Positions 1 through 9,067 of a DNA stretch of 64,000 nucleotides are shown piece by piece. The notes under the pieces were generated by a model that did no database searches, was not told where the DNA came from, and was given only the letters and a program-made list of their open reading frames with translations. Made by a program: the position numbers and the translations under genes. Source of the DNA: Flavobacterium marginilacus. Lineage in GTDB: Bacteria > Bacteroidota > Bacteroidia > Flavobacteriales > Flavobacteriaceae. How positions within the stretch are numbered: position 1 is the first letter of the stretch; every line of letters starts with the position of its first letter. The stretch covers positions 1-64,000 of the forward strand of contig NZ_CP113975.1 in NCBI RefSeq assembly GCF_026870155.1. Reading direction: 5' to 3'.

Positions 1-1384
1 TTTAAATTTAATAAAGGAAGCCAGGCAGACTGAATTTGGTAAAGACCATTCTTTTGCCCAAATAAAGACATTTGAAGATTTTGCCAATCAAGTTCCTATT
101 CGGGATTATGAAGCCTTGAAACCGTATGTTGATAGAGTTGTTAAGGGAGAAGAAAATATTCTTTGGAAAGGAAAACCATTGTATTTTGCCAAGACTTCGG
201 GGACAACTTCGGGAGCCAAATACATTCCGCTGACCAAAGAATCAATGCCATATCATATTGAAGCGGCGCGAAATGCGATTTTGCATTATATACATGAAAC
301 CGGAAATGCCAGTTTTGTAAACGGAAAAATGATTTTCCTGCAGGGAAGTCCTATTCTGGATGAAAAACATGGAATTAAACTAGGAAGATTGTCTGGAATT
401 GTGGCGCATTTTGTTCCAAAATACCTGCAGAAAAACCGCCTGCCTTCGTGGGAAACCAACTGTATTGAAGATTGGGAAACCAAGGTAAATGCAATTGTAG
501 GGGAAACGATTAATGAGGACATGACCGTGATTTCGGGAATTCCGTCATGGGTGCAGATGTATTTTGAAAAACTGCAGCAAAGAGCAGGAAAACCAGTTGG
601 AGAAATTTTCAAGAATTTCAATCTGTTTATTTACGGTGGTGTTAACTACGAACCGTATAGAGCAAAATTCGAAAACCTTATAGGAAGAAAAGTAGACAGC
701 ATTGAACTGTTTCCAGCTTCGGAAGGTTTCTTTGCTTATCAGGATTCCCAAAAAGAAAAGGGAATGTTACTGTTGCTGCGTTCGGGAATTTTTTATGAGT
801 TTATAAAAGCGGATGAATTTTATTTGGAAAACCCAAAGAGATATACGATTGGCGAAGTGGAATTGGAAATAAACTATGTTCTGATTATTTCTACCAATGC
901 TGGGCTTTGGGGATACAATATTGGGGATACCGTTCAGTTTACTTCATTGAAGCCTTATCGTGTTATTGTCTCGGGAAGAATTAAGCATTATATTTCTGCT
1001 TTTGGAGAACATGTTATCGGGAAAGAAGTTGAACACGCTTTGCAGGAAGCAATGGAAGGAACCAGCGTAAGAGTCAATGAATTTACCGTTGCACCACAAA
1101 TTACGCCTTCTGAAGGATTACCTTATCATGAATGGTTTATCGAGTTTGAGAACGAACCTGAGGATTTTAATTCTTTTGCGGAAGCGCTGGATAATGCCAT
1201 GCGAAAACAGAATATTTATTATGACGATTTGATTGTAGGTCATGTTTTGAAAAAACTGGTTGTAACCAAAGTAGCCAAAAACGGTTTTCAGGAATACATG
1301 AAATCGATTGGAAAATTGGGCGGGCAGAATAAAATTCCGAGATTGAGCAATGACAGGAAAATTGTTGATTTATTGGCTTTGTAA
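1..1384 (+). CDS. GH3 auxin-responsive promoter family protein, 5' partial
   Basis: The reading frame is open from base 2, so the gene enters from the left edge and its start lies outside; about 460 residues are visible, against roughly 500 for bacterial members. GH3 proteins belong to the adenylate-forming (ANL) superfamily; plant members conjugate amino acids to acyl acids, while the bacterial substrate is unknown. Seen here are the ATP-binding loop KTSGTTSGAKYIPLT, a second nucleotide motif FPASEGFFAY, and the C-terminal hinge region SGRIKHYISAFGEHV. The family assignment is good; the substrate is not predictable. The next gene starts 55 bases downstream on the same strand. Confidence 0.9.
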   Translation, partial: LNLIKEARQTEFGKDHSFAQIKTFEDFANQVPIRDYEALKPYVDRVVKGEENILWKGKPLYFAKTSGTTSGAKYIPLTKESMPYHIEAARNAILHYIHETGNASFVNGKMIFLQGSPILDEKHGIKLGRLSGIVAHFVPKYLQKNRLPSWETNCIEDWETKVNAIVGETINEDMTVISGIPSWVQMYFEKLQQRAGKPVGEIFKNFNLFIYGGVNYEPYRAKFENLIGRKVDSIELFPASEGFFAYQDSQKEKGMLLLLRSGIFYEFIKADEFYLENPKRYTIGEVELEINYVLIISTNAGLWGYNIGDTVQFTSLKPYRVIVSGRIKHYISAFGEHVIGKEVEHALQEAMEGTSVRVNEFTVAPQITPSEGLPYHEWFIEFENEPEDFNSFAEALDNAMRKQNIYYDDLIVGHVLKKLVVTKVAKNGFQEYMKSIGKLGGQNKIPRLSNDRKIVDLLAL

Positions 1385-1439
1385 CGAGTAAGTAAAACAC
1401 CAAAAATCCTTACATTTGAAAGTATTAAAATAAAATAGC

Positions 1440-3119
1440 ATGAAAGACGCAAAAAATATATCCAGATCCAGAGCGCATGAATCATCGGCGGCAATTGAAA
1501 AAATGTACATTACGATGCGTCATCTTTTTAATAGAGGATTTTATAAACCGATGGGAGTTTCTGGAGATACTCTGAGAGAAGCTTTATTGGCACTAAGACC
1601 TGAGATTTATGGAAACATAGCTGAGGAGAAAGTAGAATTGAATGGTCTTTTATATGTTATAGAACGTCTTCCGATAGGAATTGAAGAATGCCGTTTTATT
1701 AATCTTACATCGGATGAAGGGTATTCTAAATCTCATTTTCAAGCGATAGTGCCGCCAAAAAGACGCCGTAACTGTTACCGTATCGATGAAGAGCAGATGA
1801 ATGTTGAAATAACCAGAGGAAGATCTGATATTTATGATATTCTGACTCACTTAACTTTTATATTTATTGAATCTCATAAAATCAAGGACAGAGTTTTACA
1901 GGATGAGGTTGGTGAAGTTTCCCGTGATTGGATTAAACTGGAAGCAGCAGTTTCCCAAACCAAAAAACTCACTTTGGTAGAAAAAGAAAAAGCGATTTCT
2001 CATGCTGCCAACATTCTGGGAAGAACATTTGAGGAAGTTTTGAATATTTATGATGATTTTGGGACAGATACAGCCCCTGATCGTTTCCTGCATGTAATTT
2101 ATTGGCTTGGAAAATTAGCAATCGAAGAAGTTAATGATAACCAGAAAAGAACGATTACTTTCAGTCCGGTTTTGAGAGAGCGTCTGGGTCACCACATTCA
2201 CGGTGAAATCTGGGCAAACAACATCAAGGAAGTTTTGAAAAACAATCAATTGCTGGACAGACCTATTCATGTAATTAGCGCCAATATGCATTCCGTGATG
2301 AATTCTATTTTTGCAACACCGCTTTTAAAATCAAAATTCAAAGACAAATCGGATTTCTTTATTTATGAGGAATTAAGTAAATCTGGTGCCAATGAAGTGC
2401 GAAGCCAAGTAGAAGCTTTGGCATTAAAACAAGGAATGATTTTCCTGCCTGATACTTCGGGAACTAATATAGATGTTCAGATTTTTGATACAGCCAAAAT
2501 AGATTGGTCAAAAACAGCTTTTCCTAAGGCAGATTTAGCCGAGAAAAAACCGGTGCTCATTGTTATGGATTATGCTTTTGGAGAACAGGCTTATGAAACA
2601 ATCGATGAGCTTTTAAGACCTTATAAAAAAGACACTTTGCTACAGGTAGAATCGGTTTCTATTATGGGTAAAGCGGGAATTCTTGAAGGCGGAAAAGGAG
2701 ATATTATGATTCCAAATGCTCATATCAATGAAGGAACGGCTGATAATTATTTCTTCGAAAATGAATTGACTCCACAAATGTTTGAAGGGAATGACATCGC
2801 CATTTATGCAGGACCAATGGTTACGGTTCTTGGAACATCATTGCAGAACAAAGATTTATTAAAGTTCTTTTATGAATCGACTTGGGGAGTTATCGGACTT
2901 GAAATGGAAGGATCTTATTATCAGAAAGCCATTCAGGCAGCATCCAAAATTAGAAAAAGCGTTCCGTATGATATCAAAGTGAGATATGCATATTATGCAT
3001 CGGATAATCCATTGGAAACTGGAAGTACTTTGGCTTCGGGAGGACTTGGGACTACTGGTGTAAAACCCACCTATTTGATAACAATTAAAATATTAGAACA
3101 GATTTTCAATATAAAATAA
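1440..3119 (+). CDS. Conserved flavobacterial protein (DUF6909-like) with nucleoside-phosphorylase-like C-terminus
   Basis: A soluble protein of 559 residues without signal peptide or membrane segments. I know it only as a conserved uncharacterised flavobacterial family (DUF6909, from memory). The C-terminal 200 residues look like the nucleoside phosphorylase/nucleosidase superfamily: GPMVTVLGTS, then GLEMEG at 486-491 (the Met-Glu that binds ribose in that family), then YYASDNP with Asp522 about 32 residues later, where those enzymes carry the catalytic Asp. AMP nucleosidase is the closest layout I can think of. The N-terminal 250 residues are helical and unrecognised. The gene lies 9 bases before the Wzz-like gene and may share its transcript. 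The enzyme assignment is inference. Confidence 0.7.
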   Translation: MKDAKNISRSRAHESSAAIEKMYITMRHLFNRGFYKPMGVSGDTLREALLALRPEIYGNIAEEKVELNGLLYVIERLPIGIEECRFINLTSDEGYSKSHFQAIVPPKRRRNCYRIDEEQMNVEITRGRSDIYDILTHLTFIFIESHKIKDRVLQDEVGEVSRDWIKLEAAVSQTKKLTLVEKEKAISHAANILGRTFEEVLNIYDDFGTDTAPDRFLHVIYWLGKLAIEEVNDNQKRTITFSPVLRERLGHHIHGEIWANNIKEVLKNNQLLDRPIHVISANMHSVMNSIFATPLLKSKFKDKSDFFIYEELSKSGANEVRSQVEALALKQGMIFLPDTSGTNIDVQIFDTAKIDWSKTAFPKADLAEKKPVLIVMDYAFGEQAYETIDELLRPYKKDTLLQVESVSIMGKAGILEGGKGDIMIPNAHINEGTADNYFFENELTPQMFEGNDIAIYAGPMVTVLGTSLQNKDLLKFFYESTWGVIGLEMEGSYYQKAIQAASKIRKSVPYDIKVRYAYYASDNPLETGSTLASGGLGTTGVKPTYLITIKILEQIFNIK

Positions 3120-3128
3120 AAAGACAGC

Positions 3129-4118
3129 ATGAGTGTAGGAAAAGGAAATAATTCAGAGAATCCAGAAATTGATTTACTAACGGTTTTTAGTAAAATTGGG
3201 GATTTCTTTGAATGGATTAATACCTTGTTGTTTAGAGCAATTCGTTTTTTTGTAAAAAATGTGATTGCTGTTGTTGTGTTAGCTGTTATTGGAGTTGGAG
3301 GCGGTTATTTTTTGGAAAAAGTAAGTCCTCGTTTTGAACAAAAAATAATTGTAGAACCAAATTTTAAATCGACGGATTATTTATATTCTAAAATCAATTT
3401 TTTGGAGGATAAAATTACGTCAAAAGATACTTTATTTTTAAAATCTATTGGAATTCAAAATCCGTCGGGAATAAGATCGATTACTATTGAGCCTATTGTT
3501 GATATTTATAATTTGATGAATAAGGATGGTAAAAACATAGATTTGTTAGAATTGATGGCACAAAATGGAGATATAAAATCCATTGTTAAGGAAACAACAA
3601 CAAGTAAAAATTATGTGCTTCATACTATCATTATTAATACTGCTGCCATTGTTTCTGCCCAAAACTGCATAGAACCGATTTTGAAATATTTAAATTCCAG
3701 TGCTTATTATGAGGCTTATAAAAAAATCAATTCACAGAATATTCAAAACAAAATAAAAAGCAAGGAAGCTACTATTGCACAAATTGACGGGATTTTAAAT
3801 CAATTTTCCGGCCCTTACGGGAACCATGCAAATAGTGAAAAACTCATTTATTACAATGAAAATTTAGATTTAGACGGGATTGTTAAAACCAAAGATTCCC
3901 TGTCTGCTCAAATAGGGACATTAAAAATAGAACAATACAATACCAATAAGATAATTAAAGAAAAAGGAATTGTTTTAAATCTAAAAGATCATAAAGCGAT
4001 AAAAGGGAAACTGATATTTATTTTACCATTGATTTTTATTGGTCTTTTTGTTTTCTTTAGTTTATTCAATTCTTTTTATAAAAAACAGTCTCTGAAAGTG
4101 AAAGCGAATTTGGAATAA
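3129..4118 (+). CDS. Wzz-like chain-length determinant/polysaccharide co-polymerase
   Basis: 329 residues with the Wzz topology: cytoplasmic N-terminus, a membrane helix at about 43-62, a long extracytoplasmic part rich in helices and coiled coil (about 200-285), and a second membrane helix at about 295-315 followed by a short basic tail. Proteins of this shape set the modal chain length of Wzy-polymerised polysaccharides. There is no tyrosine-kinase (Wzc) extension. It heads a same-strand run with the flippase and polymerase genes, which supports the role. The Pfam match could not be tested here, so the call rests on topology and context. Confidence 0.7.
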   Translation: MSVGKGNNSENPEIDLLTVFSKIGDFFEWINTLLFRAIRFFVKNVIAVVVLAVIGVGGGYFLEKVSPRFEQKIIVEPNFKSTDYLYSKINFLEDKITSKDTLFLKSIGIQNPSGIRSITIEPIVDIYNLMNKDGKNIDLLELMAQNGDIKSIVKETTTSKNYVLHTIIINTAAIVSAQNCIEPILKYLNSSAYYEAYKKINSQNIQNKIKSKEATIAQIDGILNQFSGPYGNHANSEKLIYYNENLDLDGIVKTKDSLSAQIGTLKIEQYNTNKIIKEKGIVLNLKDHKAIKGKLIFILPLIFIGLFVFFSLFNSFYKKQSLKVKANLE

Positions 4119-4143
4119 ATTTTTTGAGTATGAAGTATCAGAT

Positions 4144-5454
4144 ATGTTAGAAAAAATTCAGGGACGATTATTACAGATCAGCAGAAATCCTTTTATTAAG
4201 CAAAGTTTAATCACTTTAATTTTGAGGGTTTTGGGTGTGGTAACGTTATTTGGTTTCACAATATTTCTGACCAAAGCGTATTCACCAAGAATTGTCGGGC
4301 AGTATGATTTTGTCCGTTCTTTTCTTTTAGCAGTCGGCAGTATCTGTCTTTTGGGTTTTGATCAGTCAATTTTATATTTTAAAGGAAGATTGTCCGCTCA
4401 GAATGCTCTTGACCAATTAAAAAGTATTTATATCAAAATGGTTTTAATGCTGTTTGTAACCTCTTTGACAGCTTTAATAGTTATCTTTTTGATTAATGAA
4501 CAAACAATAAATAATTATTTTTCGGATGAGGAAGTTTATCCGTTATTTTTAAAAACTGCAGCATGCTTATTTTTCTATGGAATAGCAACTTTAAACACTG
4601 AAGTTTTCAGAGCATTAGATAAATTATATGTGGCTGAATTGTTTCGGAATGTTATCAAATATGTTCCGTTAATTATTGGAGCAATAATTTTGTTTTATTG
4701 GCATAAAGAAAGTTATTTGGCGGATGTTTTTTTGGCCGGGTTTGTTTTACTGTCATTAATCAGTTCTATTTTGGTTTATTATTATTTTAAGGATACCGCC
4801 AAAATTTTAAGAGCACAAAATATTTCGCATAAAGAAGTATTTTTAAAATCATATCCAATTGCCATCAGCGGTATGGCAATATTTTTATTGATGTGTTTTG
4901 ACATTATGTTTTTGAAGAAATATCGAAATACCGAAACGGTTGCTTTTTATTCTATAGGAGTAAAATTAATGACAATTGTTTCGGTAATAGTTTTAACGAT
5001 AAACATTACGGTCTCTGCAAAAATTGCAGCGTTTTTTGCGAATAATGACCTGATAGAACTAAAGAAATCGGTCAGGAATAGTGTCCGGTTAATTTTTGGA
5101 ATAACATTCCCCGTAATAGTACTGATGTGTATTTTTTCAGAATATATTTTATCCTTTTTTGGAACTCAGTATATCGCAGCCAAAGAAGCTTTTTTGATTT
5201 TAATTATCGGTCAGGGAGTTTGTTCAGCATTTGGGACTGCTCCGGTTTATCTGAACATGACGGGAAGATCACATACATTTCAGGTTATTTTAATTACTGC
5301 GGTGATTATTAATTTTGTTTTGAATCGTTTTTTAATTCCAATTTACGGAATGACTGGAGCGGCTATTACATTTGTTTTGAGTTCTTTTTTCTGGAACTTT
5401 GTTTCGGCAATTATTATTTATCGAAAAGATAAAGTAACCGTTTTTTTGCATTAA
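4144..5454 (+). CDS. Wzx-type oligosaccharide flippase (MATE/MVF superfamily)
   Basis: 436 residues forming about 12 membrane helices. The N-terminal part (LRVLGVVTLFGFTIFLTKAY) and the C-terminal part (IPIYGMTGAAITFVLSSFFW) carry the usual pattern of polysaccharide biosynthesis flippases, which move undecaprenyl-linked repeat units from the cytoplasmic to the periplasmic face of the inner membrane. It lies between the Wzz-like gene (25-base gap) and a multi-membrane protein (18-base gap), in the order expected for a Wzx/Wzy locus. A second, unrelated-looking flippase gene is at 44250. Confidence 0.85.
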   Translation: MLEKIQGRLLQISRNPFIKQSLITLILRVLGVVTLFGFTIFLTKAYSPRIVGQYDFVRSFLLAVGSICLLGFDQSILYFKGRLSAQNALDQLKSIYIKMVLMLFVTSLTALIVIFLINEQTINNYFSDEEVYPLFLKTAACLFFYGIATLNTEVFRALDKLYVAELFRNVIKYVPLIIGAIILFYWHKESYLADVFLAGFVLLSLISSILVYYYFKDTAKILRAQNISHKEVFLKSYPIAISGMAIFLLMCFDIMFLKKYRNTETVAFYSIGVKLMTIVSVIVLTINITVSAKIAAFFANNDLIELKKSVRNSVRLIFGITFPVIVLMCIFSEYILSFFGTQYIAAKEAFLILIIGQGVCSAFGTAPVYLNMTGRSHTFQVILITAVIINFVLNRFLIPIYGMTGAAITFVLSSFFWNFVSAIIIYRKDKVTVFLH

Positions 5455-5472
5455 GCAAAATTATAGACCAAC

Positions 5473-6537
5473 ATGAAAACCCTAATTAAGAGAAGCTCAT
5501 TTGCATTTTTACTTCTTGCGGCAGTCAATTTATCTGTCGCGGTTTTTTCATTTTATATTTTACCCAAAAAGTTTTTTTATGATGCCACCATTATTGCGCT
5601 GGACAGAGGCCATGAAATAGGTTTTATCGGGAGTTACCCGCTGACTATTTTGTTTTATAAAATAACAGGTTTACGGTATTTACCGTATCCGATAATTGGA
5701 TTGATTCAGTTTCCAATTTTAATGTTTGTGCTGTATAAAATAGGAATTCCTAACGATTTCCAGAAATTGACAATAAAAAATGGGATTGTTTATTTGGGGA
5801 TTTTTATGACAGCTGTCTTTATGTCCATGCCAACTAAAGAATTTATTACCTATTTGTTTATTTCTTTAATCATTTTTTTATTTTTAAACGAAAAGAACTC
5901 TTTTCGGAAGGTACTTTTTACAGTGTTTTTTTTATTAGCCATTTTTGGAGTCTTTTATCGGCCATACTTTTTTTTGATCCCCATAATTGCAACAGGAATG
6001 TATGGAGCCATTTTAATCAATTTTAAGAATAAGATTTTTGCAGTTATTTTTTATGGATTATTGACAGCGGTATTTTTATCATTAATTTATGGAATTGTCG
6101 AAGGGCAATATTTTTCAGGAATTAGCAGGGAAGTGGTAAACAGTGGAAGAATAGGCTCTGCAGATGCCAATTCAGCTATTATTTCTCCAATAAAGCCAGA
6201 CACCTGGTATGGCGAAACGATTGGAGTTTTTTATGGTTTTTTCTCCGTGAATGTACCTGTAAATGGATTGAAGTATATTTTTTCTCCTCAGATTTTAGTG
6301 TTCGTTATCTGGCAGCTTTTTCTGTTTTACATTCTTATAGTACGATTTTCAAGATGTATTGAATCAAGATCAGATCATAAAAATGAACTTTGGATTTTAC
6401 TTATTCTGTTTTCTTTTTTTATTCTACAAGGCGTTTTTGAACCCGATTTAGGATCGGCTGTCCGACATAAAATAGGTGTTTTTCCACTAATTTATTATGC
6501 ACTATACTATGACCATTTCAGAGAAAAACTTCAATAA
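5473..6537 (+). CDS. Uncharacterised polytopic membrane protein of the polysaccharide locus
   Basis: 354 residues with about nine to ten hydrophobic segments and few soluble loops. The longest polar stretch is at about 208-250, where large periplasmic loops occur in polymerases. I do not recognise the family. Position between a Wzx flippase and an O-antigen ligase-like gene suggests a second polymerase, an EpsG-like protein or a lipid-dependent glycosyltransferase, but this is inference from context only. Its 3' end overlaps the next gene by 41 bases, so the two are probably translationally coupled. Confidence 0.6.
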   Translation: MKTLIKRSSFAFLLLAAVNLSVAVFSFYILPKKFFYDATIIALDRGHEIGFIGSYPLTILFYKITGLRYLPYPIIGLIQFPILMFVLYKIGIPNDFQKLTIKNGIVYLGIFMTAVFMSMPTKEFITYLFISLIIFLFLNEKNSFRKVLFTVFFLLAIFGVFYRPYFFLIPIIATGMYGAILINFKNKIFAVIFYGLLTAVFLSLIYGIVEGQYFSGISREVVNSGRIGSADANSAIISPIKPDTWYGETIGVFYGFFSVNVPVNGLKYIFSPQILVFVIWQLFLFYILIVRFSRCIESRSDHKNELWILLILFSFFILQGVFEPDLGSAVRHKIGVFPLIYYALYYDHFREKLQ

Positions 6538-7810
6538 AATATTCAATGGCTTTTTAACAGTTATAGCTATTGCCATGATTTTTAGAAAACCATGTACGTT
6601 GTTGATTATAGTCTTTGCCGCCTTTAATTTGTTTTTTATAAAGAAAACCAATTATACGAAACAGTCTTTAATTTTAATGGTACTTATTGCTTCTCCTTTA
6701 TTGATAGAAATTATAATGTTCTGGAACAACGATTCTTTTTTGAAAGGAATGAAATCGTTAGAAAAATACAGTTCTCTGCTTGTTTTTTCTATGTTTATTT
6801 TAGGTAATTATCAGAGAATAAGATTTTATAAAATTCTTCGGTTTTATACTATTGCAACTACTATTTTATTATTATTTTTCTTTTTTAGATTTGTCGTTTA
6901 CTATCCTGAGTTAATGAATAAATATCTCAATGGAATTGATTTATGGGAAATGGGTTATGCATTTTCCAACAGTATTGGGATTCATGCGCCGGCACTGAAT
7001 ATGCATCTTGCTTTTGTTTCAATCAGCTGTCTTTATTTTGTTTTGGAAGGATTTAGAACAAACGATCAAAAGGTATTGAGATGGATTAATTGTTTTGTTT
7101 TTGTGCTGTCTTTTTTCTTTATTCTTTTTGTAAATACAAGAATGGCATTATTCAATGTATTAATTGGTTTTATACTGGTTTTTTTCGGAGAAGTGTTTCG
7201 AAAATATAACTATAGAAAAGTACTGGGTCTTTTGGGTATTTTAATTGTGGTATTGGGAACGGTGTTTTTCTTTTTTGTCCAAAAGAATCCTTATATGAAA
7301 GAGAAGTATTCCTCGGTGACTTTTGCTTATATGGATAAAGTAGGAAAGCTTGATGAAATTGAAAATCCAGAAGCCAAAGTTTTTAACTCTTTGGTGACAC
7401 GTGTTTCTATCTGGAAATCGGCATGGGAATTATCTTTACAGCATCTTCCTTTTGGTGTTGGAGCTTCAGACGGAAAGCCAGAATTAGTAAAGTATTTTAA
7501 ACAGACAAAGCAGCATTTTTTAGCTAAATATGAATTTCCGACTCACAATCAGTTTCTTGATTATTTACTAAAATTTGGAATATTGGGACCAATTATAGTT
7601 TTGCTTTATATTGGGACTATTGGTTATTTAGGAATTGATTTGAAAAATGCAATCGTATTTTCTTTCTTTTTTCTTTTTTTCACTTCCAATCTCACCGATG
7701 ATTTTTTGCTGCGTTTTGACGGAATCGCTTTCAGCGGATTGTGGATGTCTGTTTTTGCTAGTTATTGGATGCAGAAAAATACTGCTGATAAAGAGCCGAC
7801 AATGCTTTGA
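6497..7810 (+). CDS. O-antigen ligase/polymerase family membrane protein (Wzy/WaaL type)
   Basis: 437 residues with about 11-12 membrane helices. The large loop near residues 300-355 contains the Wzy_C-type pattern: VTRVSIWKSAWEL, then FGVGASDG, then a conserved histidine region FPTHNQFLDYLLKFGILG. These enzymes polymerise or ligate undecaprenyl-linked glycans in the periplasm. The start overlaps the preceding gene by 41 bases; an in-frame ATG at 6509 is an equally possible start. The last 53 bases overlap the convergent glycosyltransferase gene, so no terminator can lie between them. Confidence 0.8.
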   Translation: MHYTMTISEKNFNKIFNGFLTVIAIAMIFRKPCTLLIIVFAAFNLFFIKKTNYTKQSLILMVLIASPLLIEIIMFWNNDSFLKGMKSLEKYSSLLVFSMFILGNYQRIRFYKILRFYTIATTILLLFFFFRFVVYYPELMNKYLNGIDLWEMGYAFSNSIGIHAPALNMHLAFVSISCLYFVLEGFRTNDQKVLRWINCFVFVLSFFFILFVNTRMALFNVLIGFILVFFGEVFRKYNYRKVLGLLGILIVVLGTVFFFFVQKNPYMKEKYSSVTFAYMDKVGKLDEIENPEAKVFNSLVTRVSIWKSAWELSLQHLPFGVGASDGKPELVKYFKQTKQHFLAKYEFPTHNQFLDYLLKFGILGPIIVLLYIGTIGYLGIDLKNAIVFSFFFLFFTSNLTDDFLLRFDGIAFSGLWMSVFASYWMQKNTADKEPTML

Positions 7811-8855
7811 AATTTTTGTTTTTATCAAATAAAGCATAACATCTTTTTAAGGCATTATTGCCAAATTCGATTCGGGTTTTCTCGTTTGTTAACAGTTCAA
7901 AATAGTTATCAAGTTCTTCAATGCTGTCAAAAAGAAAACCAGTTTCATTTGGAACAACAATGTCTTTATTTCCGATTACATTGGTTGCCAAAACTGGTTT
8001 TTTCATGGCCATTGCTTCTAATACAGCAATAGGAAGTCCTTCCCAAACAGAAGTCTGAATATAAATATCAATTGCATTGAGTTCTTTTAATGCTACTTTT
8101 CTATCCAAAGACCATCCTGTTATTCGAATATTTGGAGCAGTCAGCGCAGCATTTAATTCTCCGTCTCCGATCCATACAAAATTAAAATCTGGAAAACGCA
8201 GCGCAATATTGTTAAATAGTTCTGGGTTTCTTGCTGGAGTTATTCTGGCAACAATACCGATTGTTAGAACTTGATTATGATGCTCAATTGACTGATGCTG
8301 AATTTCTTCAATGTTAATACTGTTTCTTATCAAATGCGATTTCCCTATTTTTTGTGCTATTTCATATTCTGTATCACCGCAGGCAATGGTGACACCGCCA
8401 AAGAGTTTTGGAAAATTTTTTTCGATAGAGCGAAACAGACTTTTGGACAAAGAGGATATATCTGTTCTAAGAAAAGAATATCCATGTGGTGTATAGAATA
8501 TTTTTTTTCTTTTAAATAATAAAAAACAAGCAATTCTTCCTAAAACACCAGCCTTCGAAGAATGAAGATGGATAATATCGGGATTTAGTTTTTTAAGTTC
8601 TTTCCTTAGTTGAAGTACTGCTTTAAAATCTTGAAAAGGGGCTATCTCCCGAAACATATCAACTCTTATAAGTGATACTCCTTTTGAGAACTCGGATCCG
8701 ATTTTTTCAGGGTCAATTTCTTTGCGGTTTCCGCTATAGATAATAGTTGTAGAAATTTCTTTTCTTATTTGATCTTCTCCAAAATAATCAGACAAATCTT
8801 TGAAATAAGTATAAACGCCTCCTCCTAATGCTTCGATTATATGGACAACTTTCAA
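7758..8855 (-). CDS. Family 4 glycosyltransferase (GT-B)
   Basis: 365 residues. The N-terminus, HIIEALGGGVYTYFKDL, is the glycine-rich acceptor-side loop of GT4 enzymes, and the C-terminal half has the donor-binding signature SVWEGLPIAVLEAMAMKKPVLATN with the conserved EGLP and E residues. It is a cytoplasmic enzyme adding one sugar to the growing repeat unit. The start codon is TTG at 8855, chosen because the family begins directly with this motif. It is the only gene of the polysaccharide locus besides the CapK-like and ORF6N genes on the minus strand. A TATTTTTG element lies upstream at 8877-8884. Confidence 0.9.
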   Translation of the reverse strand: MKVVHIIEALGGGVYTYFKDLSDYFGEDQIRKEISTTIIYSGNRKEIDPEKIGSEFSKGVSLIRVDMFREIAPFQDFKAVLQLRKELKKLNPDIIHLHSSKAGVLGRIACFLLFKRKKIFYTPHGYSFLRTDISSLSKSLFRSIEKNFPKLFGGVTIACGDTEYEIAQKIGKSHLIRNSINIEEIQHQSIEHHNQVLTIGIVARITPARNPELFNNIALRFPDFNFVWIGDGELNAALTAPNIRITGWSLDRKVALKELNAIDIYIQTSVWEGLPIAVLEAMAMKKPVLATNVIGNKDIVVPNETGFLFDSIEELDNYFELLTNEKTRIEFGNNALKRCYALFDKNKNFKALSALYQQYFSASNN

Positions 8856-8876
8856 ATTAAATAATTTTTAATGCAG

Positions 8877-8884
8877 CAAAAATA
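8877..8884 (-). promoter_or_regulatory. Candidate -7 promoter element for the GT4 gene
   Basis: On the minus strand this reads TATTTTTG, a match to the Bacteroidota -7 consensus TAnnTTTG, 21 bases before the TTG start. No convincing -33 TTG was found at the usual distance. Confidence 0.35.
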
Positions 8885-9018
8885 TACTAAAGTAAATGAA
8901 ATGCTTCTTTTTTGTGTATTCAAAAATTAAAAAAATTTAGTAAAAATTTAGATTGTCAGAAAAGGAAGCATTCTCTGTTAATCATTAATACAGAAAATAA
9001 AAAGGTAAAATATTTTAC

Positions 9019-9026
9019 TATATTTG
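9019..9026 (+). promoter_or_regulatory. Candidate -7 promoter element for the UDP-glucuronate decarboxylase operon
   Basis: TATATTTG matches the Bacteroidota TAnnTTTG consensus and lies 41 bases before the decarboxylase start in the divergent intergenic region. There is no clear -33 element. Confidence 0.4.
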
Positions 9027-9067
9027 CTTTTAATGCTAAAATTTTGTGAAAATCAGCATATATAACT

